Below are positions 24,226 to 32,072 of a stretch of 34,078 nucleotides of DNA, one piece after another. This DNA is from Bacteroidales bacterium (GTDB lineage Bacteria; Bacteroidota; Bacteroidia; Bacteroidales; WCHB1-69), in contig JAITVP010000027.1 of the NCBI GenBank assembly GCA_031285725.1, forward strand, positions 1 to 34,078. Direction: 5' to 3'. Made by a program: the position numbers and the translations under genes. The stretch's first letter is position 1. Every line of letters starts with the position of its first letter. The notes beneath the pieces are model-generated. The model saw nothing but the letters and a program-made list of their open reading frames with translations. It searched no databases and was not told the DNA's origin.

Positions 24226-26766
24226 ATGAACAAAATAAAAATCGTTGCTACGTTAGTATTTGCTTTAATAGTTAGTACTTCGATTACAAATGCCCAAATC
24301 ACTCGAGAGGCCGACAACGCATTCAAATACTGCCAATATGAAAAGGCACTGGATGAATACCGGAAAGGGGTCAAAAAGGTGAAGAAGAACCGGGTTGAGT
24401 TGCGCCGAGTGACCTTTCAAATCGCTGAATGTTACCGCATTATGGGAGACCTGAAACGGGCAGAACAGCAATATTTACGCCTGTACAAACAGAACTACCA
24501 AAAGGATAATCCGATTATCCTTTTTCATTTGGGTAGTATTTACAATTTGCGGGGCGAGTATGACCAAGCGCTCAAATATTATAACGAATTTCAGAAAAGA
24601 GTGCCGGAAGACACACGTGTTGCCGCCCGCATAGAAGGCTGCCAAAAAGCAAAACAGTGGATGGATAACCCCATGCGCTATGAGGTGGAAAATTTCAAAA
24701 AGTTCAATACCAAGCAAGACGAGTGGGCACCGCGCTGGGGTAATTTGGATAAACAAAACCAGATTATCTTCACCTCAAACCGCGAAGGTTCCATGGGCAA
24801 AGGACAAGACCAATGGACCGGCGGTCTCTTCTCCGACTTATACCGCACAGACAAACCCAAGAGCAAAAACACCGAATGGCCAGGTGAATGGTCACCGGCG
24901 TTACCGTTGGATGAAAGCGAAACGCTGAACACCGCCGTGAACGAAGGCGAGGCTTCCGCAAACCTTAAAGGCGGCGTGATCTATTTCACCCGTTGTCCGC
25001 AAGACAAGAAAAAGGTGATGCAATGTTACATTTATACAGCACAGAAAAAAGGAAAATCATGGAGCGAAGGAACGTTGGTGGAACTAGGTCCCGACACATT
25101 CAACTACGTGCATCCCTACATTATGCCTGATGAGTTGACTCTCTATTTCGCCTCCAACAAACCGGGTGGCTATGGCGGCTACGACTTGTATAAAGCGACC
25201 CGGGAGAAAAAGTCTGGGAAATTCGCAAAGATCGAGAATTTGGGCGCTAATGTAAATACTGCCGGACAGGAAGTTTTCCCAACCATGCGGAATGAAACCA
25301 TGCTATATTTCTCTTCCGATGGACATCCGGGCATGGGCGGTCTTGACCTCTTCTCCTCCGAACTTAAGGATGGGAAGTTCCAAGAGGCAATCAATCTCAT
25401 GTATCCACTTAACTCCTCGTGGGACGATATCAGTATTATTTTCGACGAGACGGAAGCGATTGACCCGCTCTCCAAGTCGCCTTATATGGAAAAGGGGTAC
25501 TTATCCTCTAACCGTTCCGGCGGCCGTGGCGGCGATGATCTTTACTACTTCGTGATGCGTCCGCTCGTGTATAGCATCTCCGGGTTCGTGAGAGACGAAG
25601 CCACGCTACAGTACATCGATGGCGCCACGGTGGAAATTTCCGGTTCCGATGGCTCTTCCTATACCACTACCACGGATGTGAAAGGATATTATCACTTCGA
25701 TAAATCCAAAATTTTAGGCAATACGACGTATACGATGCGAGTTACGAAAACCAAATATTGGGAAGACAGAGGAAAAATGACGGCGACCCAAACCACTGTG
25801 GGATTGTCTGAAAATACAGATTTGAAACAAGATTTTGTGATTGTTCCGATTCCTATCGAACCGGTACCGCTTCCCGAGATATTGTATGATTTTGCAAAAT
25901 GGGATTTGAAACCGCAGTATAAGGATTCCCTATTATACTTATACAATATAATGATTAAAAACCCCACGTTTGTAATTGAGTTACGCTCTCATACGGATAG
26001 CAGGGGGAATGATAAAGACAACGAGATACTTTCTCAGAAAAGAGCGCAGTCTTGTGTTGATTTCTTGGTTCAAGAAAAAGGAATTGACCCTGATCGGATC
26101 GTGGCAAAAGGCTATGGAGAATACAGACCCCGCAAATTTATCAATGATTTTACGGGAACATTTAATAGAAAGAGTTTTACTTTCCCGAAAGGAACGGAAT
26201 TAACAGAAGCCTATATTAACTCATTGCCTGATAAAGATCAGCAAGAGTATGCTCATCAATTGAATCGTCGTACAGAATTTGTTATTTTGAGAACTGACTT
26301 TGTGCCAAAAGGTGATCAAATTGGTGATGTGAGACGCAATACTACAACTGTTGCCGTAGTGCAAGAGAGAGCTTTCCCCGTTGAAATCGCAGAAGACGGC
26401 ACGGTGAAAGGTAAAGCCAGCACATACAACAAAGAGTACGACTTTGTATTGGCAACTGGTAGCAACGAGGTTTATATCAGTTACATATTGGCTACGCAAT
26501 TCTTGAAAGAGATGGTGATTACCGTGAAAGATTTCGAAGATGGCGCAGCAGCGATCAAACAAGAAGACGGTAGCATTATCGAGAATGCGGTCCTCTATAT
26601 CTCCGAACTGACTATCGGCGATGCTTGGGCTGAAAACGTAGTCGTGATCGTGAAGAAAGGTCTCCCTGCTACCTTCGTTATCGGCGACCAGTTTATCAAT
26701 GATGAATTAGACCGTTTCAGAATTGATAAAGACCGGAAGTTGTTGATTTATGATTCGAAAAGATAA
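24226..26766 (+). CDS. PorE-like TPR / PD40 / OmpA outer-membrane-associated protein with extra C-terminal domain
   Basis: Envelope protein of 846 residues, similar in layout to T9SS component PorE. Signal peptide 1-23 (STSITNA, no lipobox cysteine, unlike lipoprotein PorE); TPR repeats about 26-145 (AFKYCQYEKALDEYRKG, YNLRGEYDQALKYYNEF); WD40-like PD40 beta-propeller repeats about 165-445 (YFASNKPGGYGGYDLYKA, YFSSDGHPGMGGLDLF, YLSSNRSGGRGGDDLY); a carboxypeptidase-regulatory-like beta domain about 449-537; an OmpA peptidoglycan-binding domain about 552-690 with SHTDSRGNDKDNEILSQKRA; and a further 150 residues (about 700-846) that PorE-type proteins do not normally have. That tail contains VLATGSNEVYIS 741-752 and TFVIGDQFI 816-824, resembling a retropepsin-like fold with the catalytic Asp replaced by Ala743. 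The role is probably anchoring a complex to peptidoglycan. Confidence 0.85.
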   Translation: MNKIKIVATLVFALIVSTSITNAQITREADNAFKYCQYEKALDEYRKGVKKVKKNRVELRRVTFQIAECYRIMGDLKRAEQQYLRLYKQNYQKDNPIILFHLGSIYNLRGEYDQALKYYNEFQKRVPEDTRVAARIEGCQKAKQWMDNPMRYEVENFKKFNTKQDEWAPRWGNLDKQNQIIFTSNREGSMGKGQDQWTGGLFSDLYRTDKPKSKNTEWPGEWSPALPLDESETLNTAVNEGEASANLKGGVIYFTRCPQDKKKVMQCYIYTAQKKGKSWSEGTLVELGPDTFNYVHPYIMPDELTLYFASNKPGGYGGYDLYKATREKKSGKFAKIENLGANVNTAGQEVFPTMRNETMLYFSSDGHPGMGGLDLFSSELKDGKFQEAINLMYPLNSSWDDISIIFDETEAIDPLSKSPYMEKGYLSSNRSGGRGGDDLYYFVMRPLVYSISGFVRDEATLQYIDGATVEISGSDGSSYTTTTDVKGYYHFDKSKILGNTTYTMRVTKTKYWEDRGKMTATQTTVGLSENTDLKQDFVIVPIPIEPVPLPEILYDFAKWDLKPQYKDSLLYLYNIMIKNPTFVIELRSHTDSRGNDKDNEILSQKRAQSCVDFLVQEKGIDPDRIVAKGYGEYRPRKFINDFTGTFNRKSFTFPKGTELTEAYINSLPDKDQQEYAHQLNRRTEFVILRTDFVPKGDQIGDVRRNTTTVAVVQERAFPVEIAEDGTVKGKASTYNKEYDFVLATGSNEVYISYILATQFLKEMVITVKDFEDGAAAIKQEDGSIIENAVLYISELTIGDAWAENVVVIVKKGLPATFVIGDQFINDELDRFRIDKDRKLLIYDSKR

Positions 26767-26807
26767 AGCGTAAAAGGGAAAAAGAGGCTGTTCAAAAAGT
26801 ACGCTTT
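26765..26807. terminator. weak inverted repeat after the OmpA-family gene
   Basis: AAAGCGTA at 26765-26772 pairs with TACGCTTT at 26800-26807 over a 27-base loop, overlapping the stop codon. Convergent genes meet here. The stem is short and the loop long, so this is a weak candidate. The rest of the 207-base gap up to comEC is AT-rich without an ORF. Confidence 0.25.
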
Positions 26808-26973
26808 TCCCAAACGCATGCACTATTTTTCCGCTTACACGATCGTATGCGCGGATGAGCTATATCTTATTGGATTTTTTTTCCACATAAAAAGTTAAAA
26901 AAAAATACTTTCATTTTTTCATCTAAGGTTATTTCTGGCTTTGGCACCAGTATTCAAAATGAATGGAGTGAAA

Positions 26974-29055
26974 TCATCCGCTCACTATGTTTTCTCCCAT
27001 TTTATACCATCGAATCCCCAACCCTGCACAGTAATCCTTCCACAAATTTTGATAATAACACGAAATACTCTCATCGACAATTACTCCTTTAAAACAGACA
27101 CTCCTTTCCAAAAATTCCGGTTTAAGGGTGCAACCGTCGCATAGAATGAGATGATCAACGGTAATGAGACGATCATCGTTGTAAAATCGCATCCCTTTCC
27201 GGCAGATCAGGAAAGTTTGATCATTGAAAACCACGATATTGCCCCGTTTGAGGAATCGCTTTTCCGGCAAACAAACATCCTCGTCAAAATCCACTAATTG
27301 ACTGTTGATCTTCCGTTTCTGCTCATGATTTTTAATATGATATTGATAAACGGAATGACTTTTGTCTCCCATGAAATTATTCAACAGCACACTTTCTCCG
27401 TGATAGTTAAAATTGACCGCACTCTGTTTTGACAAAGCATAGCACGTGACGGAAATCTCTTTTTTCTTATCAATATTTGTAATAAAAGAGATAACCGGTA
27501 ATAAGGTCAACAAACCATATGCATATAATAGTATCCGTCGGCGAGGGTGCAGGACGAAGAGGGCAAGGAAGAAGAGTAGGAACAACAGTACGATTAATTG
27601 CAGAAAATGGACGTTGATATTCTGGGTGAGAGCACCCGGAAGTCCATCAATGAAAGTGACAATATCGTTCATCAGCTTGATTTCCAACGTCAAAATTTTT
27701 CCTAAGAAGACGAAAATCGTTTCACAAAACGAGAAAGCGAGCACCACTATGCCGGAAGCGATAATGATTGTGGAGAGCAAGATAACGGAAAGGTTGGTGA
27801 GCAGGAAATAGTTGGGAAACTGTCCGAAATAATAGAGGGCGTGTGGAAAAGTTCCCAACTGCGCCGCCGTGGAAACGGTTGTCAGTTTCCAAAAATAGTT
27901 CACGATCCGCCAACGGGGTTTCCACAAATTGTGGATCGATTTTTGAAAGATCACAATCCCGAACACTGCCTCATAGCTCAACTGGAAACCGATCTCGAAA
28001 AGCAACAAAGGATTGATAGACAGTAAAATAAATAGCGATGCAAAGAGACTATGAAAAATGGTAGTATTTCGTTTCAACAACCCACCAACCGTGACAAAAG
28101 AGAACATAACGGCGGATCGTTGCACGGACGGTGCCAATCCGGTGATGTTTGCGTAAGCCCAAATTGACAAAAGGAGTATAATCGCTTTAATAATGCGCAA
28201 TCTCCGTGTGAAATTTAATGGTTTTAACAAAAAATCCAAGATCATGAAGATAATCGCCACGTGCATGCCCGACACGCATAAAATATGACTCACACCGGTG
28301 GTGCTGTACTGACTCTTCAACGCCGGGTTCATCGTGTCATCGTTGCCCAGCAAGATTGCCGTGATCACACTGTACTCGTCTCCCGACATTCCCGCCAAGG
28401 AAAATTGTCGGGAGAGTTGCCGCTGGATCTTCGCCGCAAATTTTTTCATCGGCCGCACGGTTCGCCGTCCGACCATTTCAAACTTGACACTGTCCACAAA
28501 ACCGGTCAACCGAACTCCTTTCCGTTCCATATATTTCTTATAATCAAAAGAGTATGGATTTTTAGGTGGTGATATAAACGACAGTTGCGTATTCACTAAC
28601 AATTCGTCACCGTGTTGCAGCATCATACTGCGGTAACTTTTCCGGAAATAGAGTACCGCCTTCTCCATAACAAACTCTCCTGAAATGGTTTGGCTAATCT
28701 CTGCAACACATTTCACGCTGCCGGGTTTCTCCATCGGAAGATCAGTAATGGTCATCCACCAGAAATGTTCTTCTTGTAAAACATCCTCCAATTTCTCATT
28801 TTCCGGTGGCGACAATCGGTGCGAAGTGGAAGTGACTCCGTATAAAACGAAGCAATATTGCAGCAATAATCCGGCAATCCACTGTTTGCTATAGCCAAAA
28901 AAATGATAAAGCAGGGCAGATATAGGAAGTAATATTCCTAAAATCAAAAGCAAAGGATTTGTGAAATCCTTCGAAAAGGGAAAAAAATAAGCCAAAAGTA
29001 TACCAATCAAATATGGAAAAAGTAATTTTACAATGGGGTAGTTCTTGTAGTTCAT
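26974..29055 (-). CDS. comEC: ComEC/Rec2-family DNA uptake channel
   Basis: Inner-membrane channel proposed to pass single-stranded DNA into the cytosol during natural transformation. From ATG 29055 (693 residues): two to three N-terminal helices about 8-75, an OB-like soluble domain about 95-200 (the DUF4131 region), then the Competence domain about 225-520 with LLGNDDTMNPALKSQYSTTG 236-255, VSHILCVSGMHVAII 255-269 and GLAPSVQRSAVM 306-317, all family hallmarks. The C-terminal 150 residues take the place of the metallo-beta-lactamase domain but lack an HxHxDH metal motif. A -7 box at 29071-29078 lies between this ATG and the in-frame ATG at 29100, so the longer start is rejected. It is a single-gene unit. 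Confidence 0.93.
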   Translation of the reverse strand: MNYKNYPIVKLLFPYLIGILLAYFFPFSKDFTNPLLLILGILLPISALLYHFFGYSKQWIAGLLLQYCFVLYGVTSTSHRLSPPENEKLEDVLQEEHFWWMTITDLPMEKPGSVKCVAEISQTISGEFVMEKAVLYFRKSYRSMMLQHGDELLVNTQLSFISPPKNPYSFDYKKYMERKGVRLTGFVDSVKFEMVGRRTVRPMKKFAAKIQRQLSRQFSLAGMSGDEYSVITAILLGNDDTMNPALKSQYSTTGVSHILCVSGMHVAIIFMILDFLLKPLNFTRRLRIIKAIILLLSIWAYANITGLAPSVQRSAVMFSFVTVGGLLKRNTTIFHSLFASLFILLSINPLLLFEIGFQLSYEAVFGIVIFQKSIHNLWKPRWRIVNYFWKLTTVSTAAQLGTFPHALYYFGQFPNYFLLTNLSVILLSTIIIASGIVVLAFSFCETIFVFLGKILTLEIKLMNDIVTFIDGLPGALTQNINVHFLQLIVLLFLLFFLALFVLHPRRRILLYAYGLLTLLPVISFITNIDKKKEISVTCYALSKQSAVNFNYHGESVLLNNFMGDKSHSVYQYHIKNHEQKRKINSQLVDFDEDVCLPEKRFLKRGNIVVFNDQTFLICRKGMRFYNDDRLITVDHLILCDGCTLKPEFLERSVCFKGVIVDESISCYYQNLWKDYCAGLGIRWYKMGENIVSG

Positions 29056-29070
29056 GACAGCAAAGTTCCC

Positions 29071-29078
29071 CAAATGTA
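29071..29078 (-). promoter_or_regulatory. -7 box of comEC
   Basis: Minus strand TACATTTG matches TAnnTTTG, 16 bases before ATG 29055; it sets the start codon by excluding the in-frame ATG at 29100. Confidence 0.55.
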
Positions 29079-29414
29079 CAGAAAAATATCGTATCCACAC
29101 AGAATACGATAGAACGAAGTAATCGGGTTTTGCTTTGTCGTCGCCTACGAAAGGATTTATTCGTGATCTTGTTTCAGTAAGTTTAAAATATAACTTTTCT
29201 GTTCTTTTTTGGTGGGAAATGAACCCTCATCCTTTTCGCTCTCCGCCTCACGGCGATGGATATCTCTTAATCCATACATTGACAAATTTTGCCTTTTACT
29301 TTATCAATTGCGACACCAATGATGTAATATTCTGATAATCAATCTTGTATGATTTTTATTGCTGTCCATTTTTGGACAATAAATAAGGAAAAAAGGCAGA
29401 ATACCCTTTTTCCC

Positions 29415-29422
29415 TATTTTTG
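29415..29422 (+). promoter_or_regulatory. -7 box of the folA unit
   Basis: TATTTTTG inside the 17-base string TTTTTCCCTATTTTTGC (29407-29423), identical to the string at 250-266 before the NlpC/P60 gene. The ATG at 29442 follows 20 bases later, so the longer in-frame start at 29349 is rejected. Confidence 0.6.
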
Positions 29423-29441
29423 CATCTCTAAAAAACACACA

Positions 29442-29942
29442 ATGAAAGAGCTAAGTATGATTGTCGCTGTAGGGAATAATTGGGAATTGGGATTGAATAA
29501 CCGGCTGTTGTGCCATCTTCCCGAAGATATGAAATGGTTCAAGTCGAAAACATCCGGGCACACGGTGATCATGGGCGACCGCACGTGGGAATCACTGCCC
29601 CAAAAGCCGCTGCCTAACCGTCGCAACATCGTGATGACGTTGGATCGCTCATTGGTCTACCCCGGTTGCGAGATGGCCTATTCCATCGAGGAACTATTTG
29701 ATATGTTGGACGATAATGAAAACCCATTCATTATCGGTGGTGCCACGATCTATAAGTTGTTTATCGACAAAATCCAATATCTCTATCTCACCCGCATTTT
29801 ATCCAATTTTGAGGCGGATGCTTTTTTCCCAACGGTTGATTTTTCTAAATGGGATCTCATTTCGGACGAATTTTTCGCCAACGATGAAAGAAATCCGTAT
29901 GATTTACGTTTTCAATACTATCAATTAAAAAATAAAAGATGA
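29442..29942 (+). CDS. folA: dihydrofolate reductase
   Basis: Reduces dihydrofolate to tetrahydrofolate with NADPH for thymidylate, purine and methionine synthesis. 166 residues, normal for bacterial enzymes. Visible family motifs: MIVAVGNNWELGLNN 6-20, catalytic acid Asp29 in HLPEDMKWFK 25-34, NADPH-binding GDRTWESLP 45-53, NRRNIVMT 59-66 and IIGGATIY 97-104, with the C-terminal YDLRFQYYQLKNK. thyA, often adjacent in this phylum, is not in the window. The ATGA at 29939-29942 overlaps the start of the following DUF4468 gene, indicating translational coupling. Confidence 0.97.
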   Translation: MKELSMIVAVGNNWELGLNNRLLCHLPEDMKWFKSKTSGHTVIMGDRTWESLPQKPLPNRRNIVMTLDRSLVYPGCEMAYSIEELFDMLDDNENPFIIGGATIYKLFIDKIQYLYLTRILSNFEADAFFPTVDFSKWDLISDEFFANDERNPYDLRFQYYQLKNKR

Positions 29943-30487
29943 AAAACATTATTTTCGGCATATTTTTGATATCCGTTTTTGGAGCGGTACAGGCGCAAGG
30001 CGCCCATCCGGAACCGCCTTATCTCCCTATTGATGAGGACACTAAATTGGTCACTTACAAAGAAGTGGTAAATGAGAAAGGTGCCCCGCAGGAACTTTAC
30101 GATCGGGCGATGGTGTGGGTAAAAGATTTTTATAAAAACACTGCCGAAGTGATCAAAAACAGCGACCGCGAGACCGGTGTGATCAACATGCGCTCCAGCG
30201 CAAAGATTTATGTAACCTTAAAAGACGGCACAAAAAAATTAAAAAACATTGTTTATTACAATTTTAAGTTGGAATGTCGCCAAGATCGTTATCGTTATAC
30301 AATTACCGATTTTAATGAAAAAGCCGCCACCGCCGCCCCTATCGAGGCTTGGTATGATACCAAAAATCCGTTGTGGAATCCCAATCAGTACGAATTTCTG
30401 ATTCAGATAGATGAACAAATTAAAGCCCTGATTGAGTCCTTGGAAGAAGGCATGTTACCTAAAGTGGAAAAAGTAGATGAGTGGTAA
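29939..30487 (+). CDS. DUF4468-like secreted protein
   Basis: 182 residues with a clear signal peptide (MKNIIFGIFLISVFGAVQAQ, cleavage about 19). The mature part, LYDRAMVWVKDFYKNTAEVI followed by AKIYVTLKDGTKKLKNIVYY and CRQDRYRYTITDF, resembles DUF4468, a domain with a TBP-like fold found in Bacteroidetes periplasmic or outer-membrane proteins. The function of the family is unknown. It overlaps folA by 4 bases and the following lipoprotein gene by 11, so all three are co-transcribed. No link between folate metabolism and this protein is known to me. Confidence 0.75.
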   Translation: MKNIIFGIFLISVFGAVQAQGAHPEPPYLPIDEDTKLVTYKEVVNEKGAPQELYDRAMVWVKDFYKNTAEVIKNSDRETGVINMRSSAKIYVTLKDGTKKLKNIVYYNFKLECRQDRYRYTITDFNEKAATAAPIEAWYDTKNPLWNPNQYEFLIQIDEQIKALIESLEEGMLPKVEKVDEW

Positions 30488-31235
30488 ACTAAAATTGGCG
30501 ATGCTTTGCTTAGTAGCATTGATTGCCATTGCCTGCGGCAACAAAGTCAAAACAGGAAATGTGATGGTCAAATTCTCCTTTTCCGTGGATGGAGAGACCT
30601 TGGAACAGAACCAGATGATCTACACCAACGCCGCTGGAAACCCATATGAGGTGGATGAGGTGAAATACTTTATCTCCGATGTGGTTTTCTATCCCTCCGG
30701 AGGTCGACGAACAATCATCGACAAAAAAACCTATTACGTAGATGCAGGTATCGCCAGCACGCTGACGTGGACGATCCCCGACCCCATGCCGATCGGGCAG
30801 TACGACAGTATCCGGTTCATTTTTGGGCTATCCGCCGACCGGAACGTTTCCAACGCTTTTGTCAACCAACCCGAGGTGAACATGGCTTGGCCGGAAACGC
30901 TGGGTGGCGGCTACCACTACCTACAAATTAATGGAAAATGGAATGGAAGTGAGAGTATTACACCGTTTAATTTCCATACCGGTATTAGTAAAGTGACTTC
31001 CTCCGATTCCATCAGCCGGTTCACACACAATCATTTTTATGTCACGCTGCCGGCCAAAATATTAACTGTGGAAGAGAAGAAAACCTCCACAATCACACTG
31101 GATATGAACATCAACAATTGGTTCACAACCCCTATCGACTTCGACTTCAACTATTGGGGCGGAGCCATCATGGAAAATCCTAATGCTCAGACTGTTGCCA
31201 AGCAAAATGGGGCGGATGTTTTTTCGATAAAGTGA
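30477..31235 (+). CDS. MbnP-like lipoprotein (putative copper-binding)
   Basis: 252-residue lipoprotein: MSGKLKLAMLCLVALIAIAC with lipobox cysteine 20. The mature part matches the MbnP-like family: VMVKFSFSVDGETL 29-42, a segment YFISDVVFY 64-72, VNMAWPETLGGGYHYLQINGKW 134-155 (family pattern MxWxWxxGYxxxxxEG) and FNFHTGI 164-170. MbnP proteins bind copper, with a tryptophan oxidised by the partner MbnH, a cytochrome c peroxidase-like enzyme, which is not encoded here. The pattern is imperfect (one Trp of the usual two near 137), so metal binding is uncertain. It is the last gene of the folA unit and is followed by a strong hairpin. Confidence 0.75.
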   Translation: MSGKLKLAMLCLVALIAIACGNKVKTGNVMVKFSFSVDGETLEQNQMIYTNAAGNPYEVDEVKYFISDVVFYPSGGRRTIIDKKTYYVDAGIASTLTWTIPDPMPIGQYDSIRFIFGLSADRNVSNAFVNQPEVNMAWPETLGGGYHYLQINGKWNGSESITPFNFHTGISKVTSSDSISRFTHNHFYVTLPAKILTVEEKKTSTITLDMNINNWFTTPIDFDFNYWGGAIMENPNAQTVAKQNGADVFSIK

Positions 31236-31239
31236 GGTG

Positions 31240-31286
31240 GTTAACGAGTTGACAAGTTAACGTGTGAAACTTGTCAACTCGTTAAC
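31240..31286. terminator. 19-bp perfect inverted repeat between MbnP-like and rubrerythrin genes
   Basis: GTTAACGAGTTGACAAGTT at 31240-31258 is exactly complementary to 31268-31286 with a 9-base loop (AACGTGTGA). It lies 4 bases after the MbnP-like stop and 7 bases before the rubrerythrin stop, so it can act on both converging transcripts. It is the longest perfect hairpin I see in the window. Confidence 0.7.
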
Positions 31287-31293
31287 TTCTTAT

Positions 31294-31872
31294 CTACATA
31301 TTCGTCTTCTTCACCTCAAAATACGCTTGTGGGTGTAGGCATGCGGGGCATTTCATCGGGGCCTTTTTATCTTTGGTCACATAGCCGCAGTTCCGGCATT
31401 GCCATTCCACCTCTTCCGATTTCTCAAAAACCTGATTGCCTTCGATATTTTTGATGAATGTGCGGTAACGGTGTTCGTGTTCTTTTTCCGCAATGGAGAT
31501 CTGACGATACATGACTGCGATTTCCGGAAAACCGTCTTGATCGGCTATATCGGCGAAATGAGGATAAATTTCCTCCCACTCTTCGTATTCACCTGCCGCC
31601 GCCTCGTAAAGATTTTCCAGTGTCGTGGCAATCACGCCCGCAGGAAAAGTAGCGGTAATTTCACACATCCCGCCTTCCAAATACTTGAACATCCGCTTCG
31701 CATGTTCTTTTTCTTGATCGGCGATTTCGGTGAAGATGGCTGAAATTTGCTCATAGCCCTCTTTTTTAGCCTGACTTGCATAATACGTATAGCGCATTCT
31801 CGCTTGCGATTCACCTGCGAAAGAGTGCATTAAATTCTTTTCGGTTTGGGTTCCTTTCACATTTCTTGACAT
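31294..31872 (-). CDS. rbr: rubrerythrin
   Basis: Non-haem di-iron peroxidase that reduces hydrogen peroxide in anaerobes and microaerophiles. 192 residues: ferritin-like four-helix domain with ligands Glu21, Glu54, His57 (DQEKEH), Glu95, Glu98, Glu129 and His132 (AEKEHEHR), and a C-terminal rubredoxin domain with Cys159-x-x-Cys162 (CRNCG) and Cys175-x-x-Cys178 (CPAC). All metal ligands are present. The upstream leader is about 45 bases; a TATAATTTG on the minus strand near 31911-31919 may be its promoter but does not match the -7 consensus exactly. It supports an oxygen-sensitive lifestyle. Confidence 0.97.
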   Translation of the reverse strand: MSRNVKGTQTEKNLMHSFAGESQARMRYTYYASQAKKEGYEQISAIFTEIADQEKEHAKRMFKYLEGGMCEITATFPAGVIATTLENLYEAAAGEYEEWEEIYPHFADIADQDGFPEIAVMYRQISIAEKEHEHRYRTFIKNIEGNQVFEKSEEVEWQCRNCGYVTKDKKAPMKCPACLHPQAYFEVKKTNM

Positions 31873-32057
31873 AATTCTCTACATTTTTGGGTTAATATTT
31901 TTCTGCACAAATTATAGTGGAGATTTCAGCTATATTGAGGCGTCGCCCAAAGTATCTAACTCATGTTACGCAATAGTATCAATCCCTCCAGTTCTTTCCA
32001 AGAGTTTGTCATTATGGTTTAGCCTGTTTTTCACATATGACTTTTGTGATTTTTAGA

Positions 32058-32072
32058 AGCACTTTAAGTGCT
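32058..32072 (-). terminator. short palindrome after the cyclophilin gene
   Basis: AGCACTT / AAGTGCT around a single central base overlaps the cyclophilin stop codon (32071-32073). On the minus strand it is followed by TCTAAAAATC. The near-absent loop makes a terminator only moderately likely. The 198-base gap from 31873 has no ORF. Confidence 0.4.

Larger units (their letters stand above)
29056..29441. other. gene-free stretch between comEC and folA
   Basis: This 386-base divergent interval holds the comEC and folA promoters. A 66-codon plus-strand frame (29135-29335) has no promoter, no recognisable family and mixed composition, so I do not call it. A small palindrome, TGTCCA at 29363-29368 and TGGACA at 29373-29378, lies 37 bases before the folA -7 box and could be a regulator site. 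I see no riboswitch-like structure. Confidence 0.4.

Noticed and set aside
29135-29335. 66-codon plus-strand frame in the comEC-folA interval
   Set aside because: No -7 box, no recognised family and no signal or domain pattern; kept only as part of the gene-free stretch.
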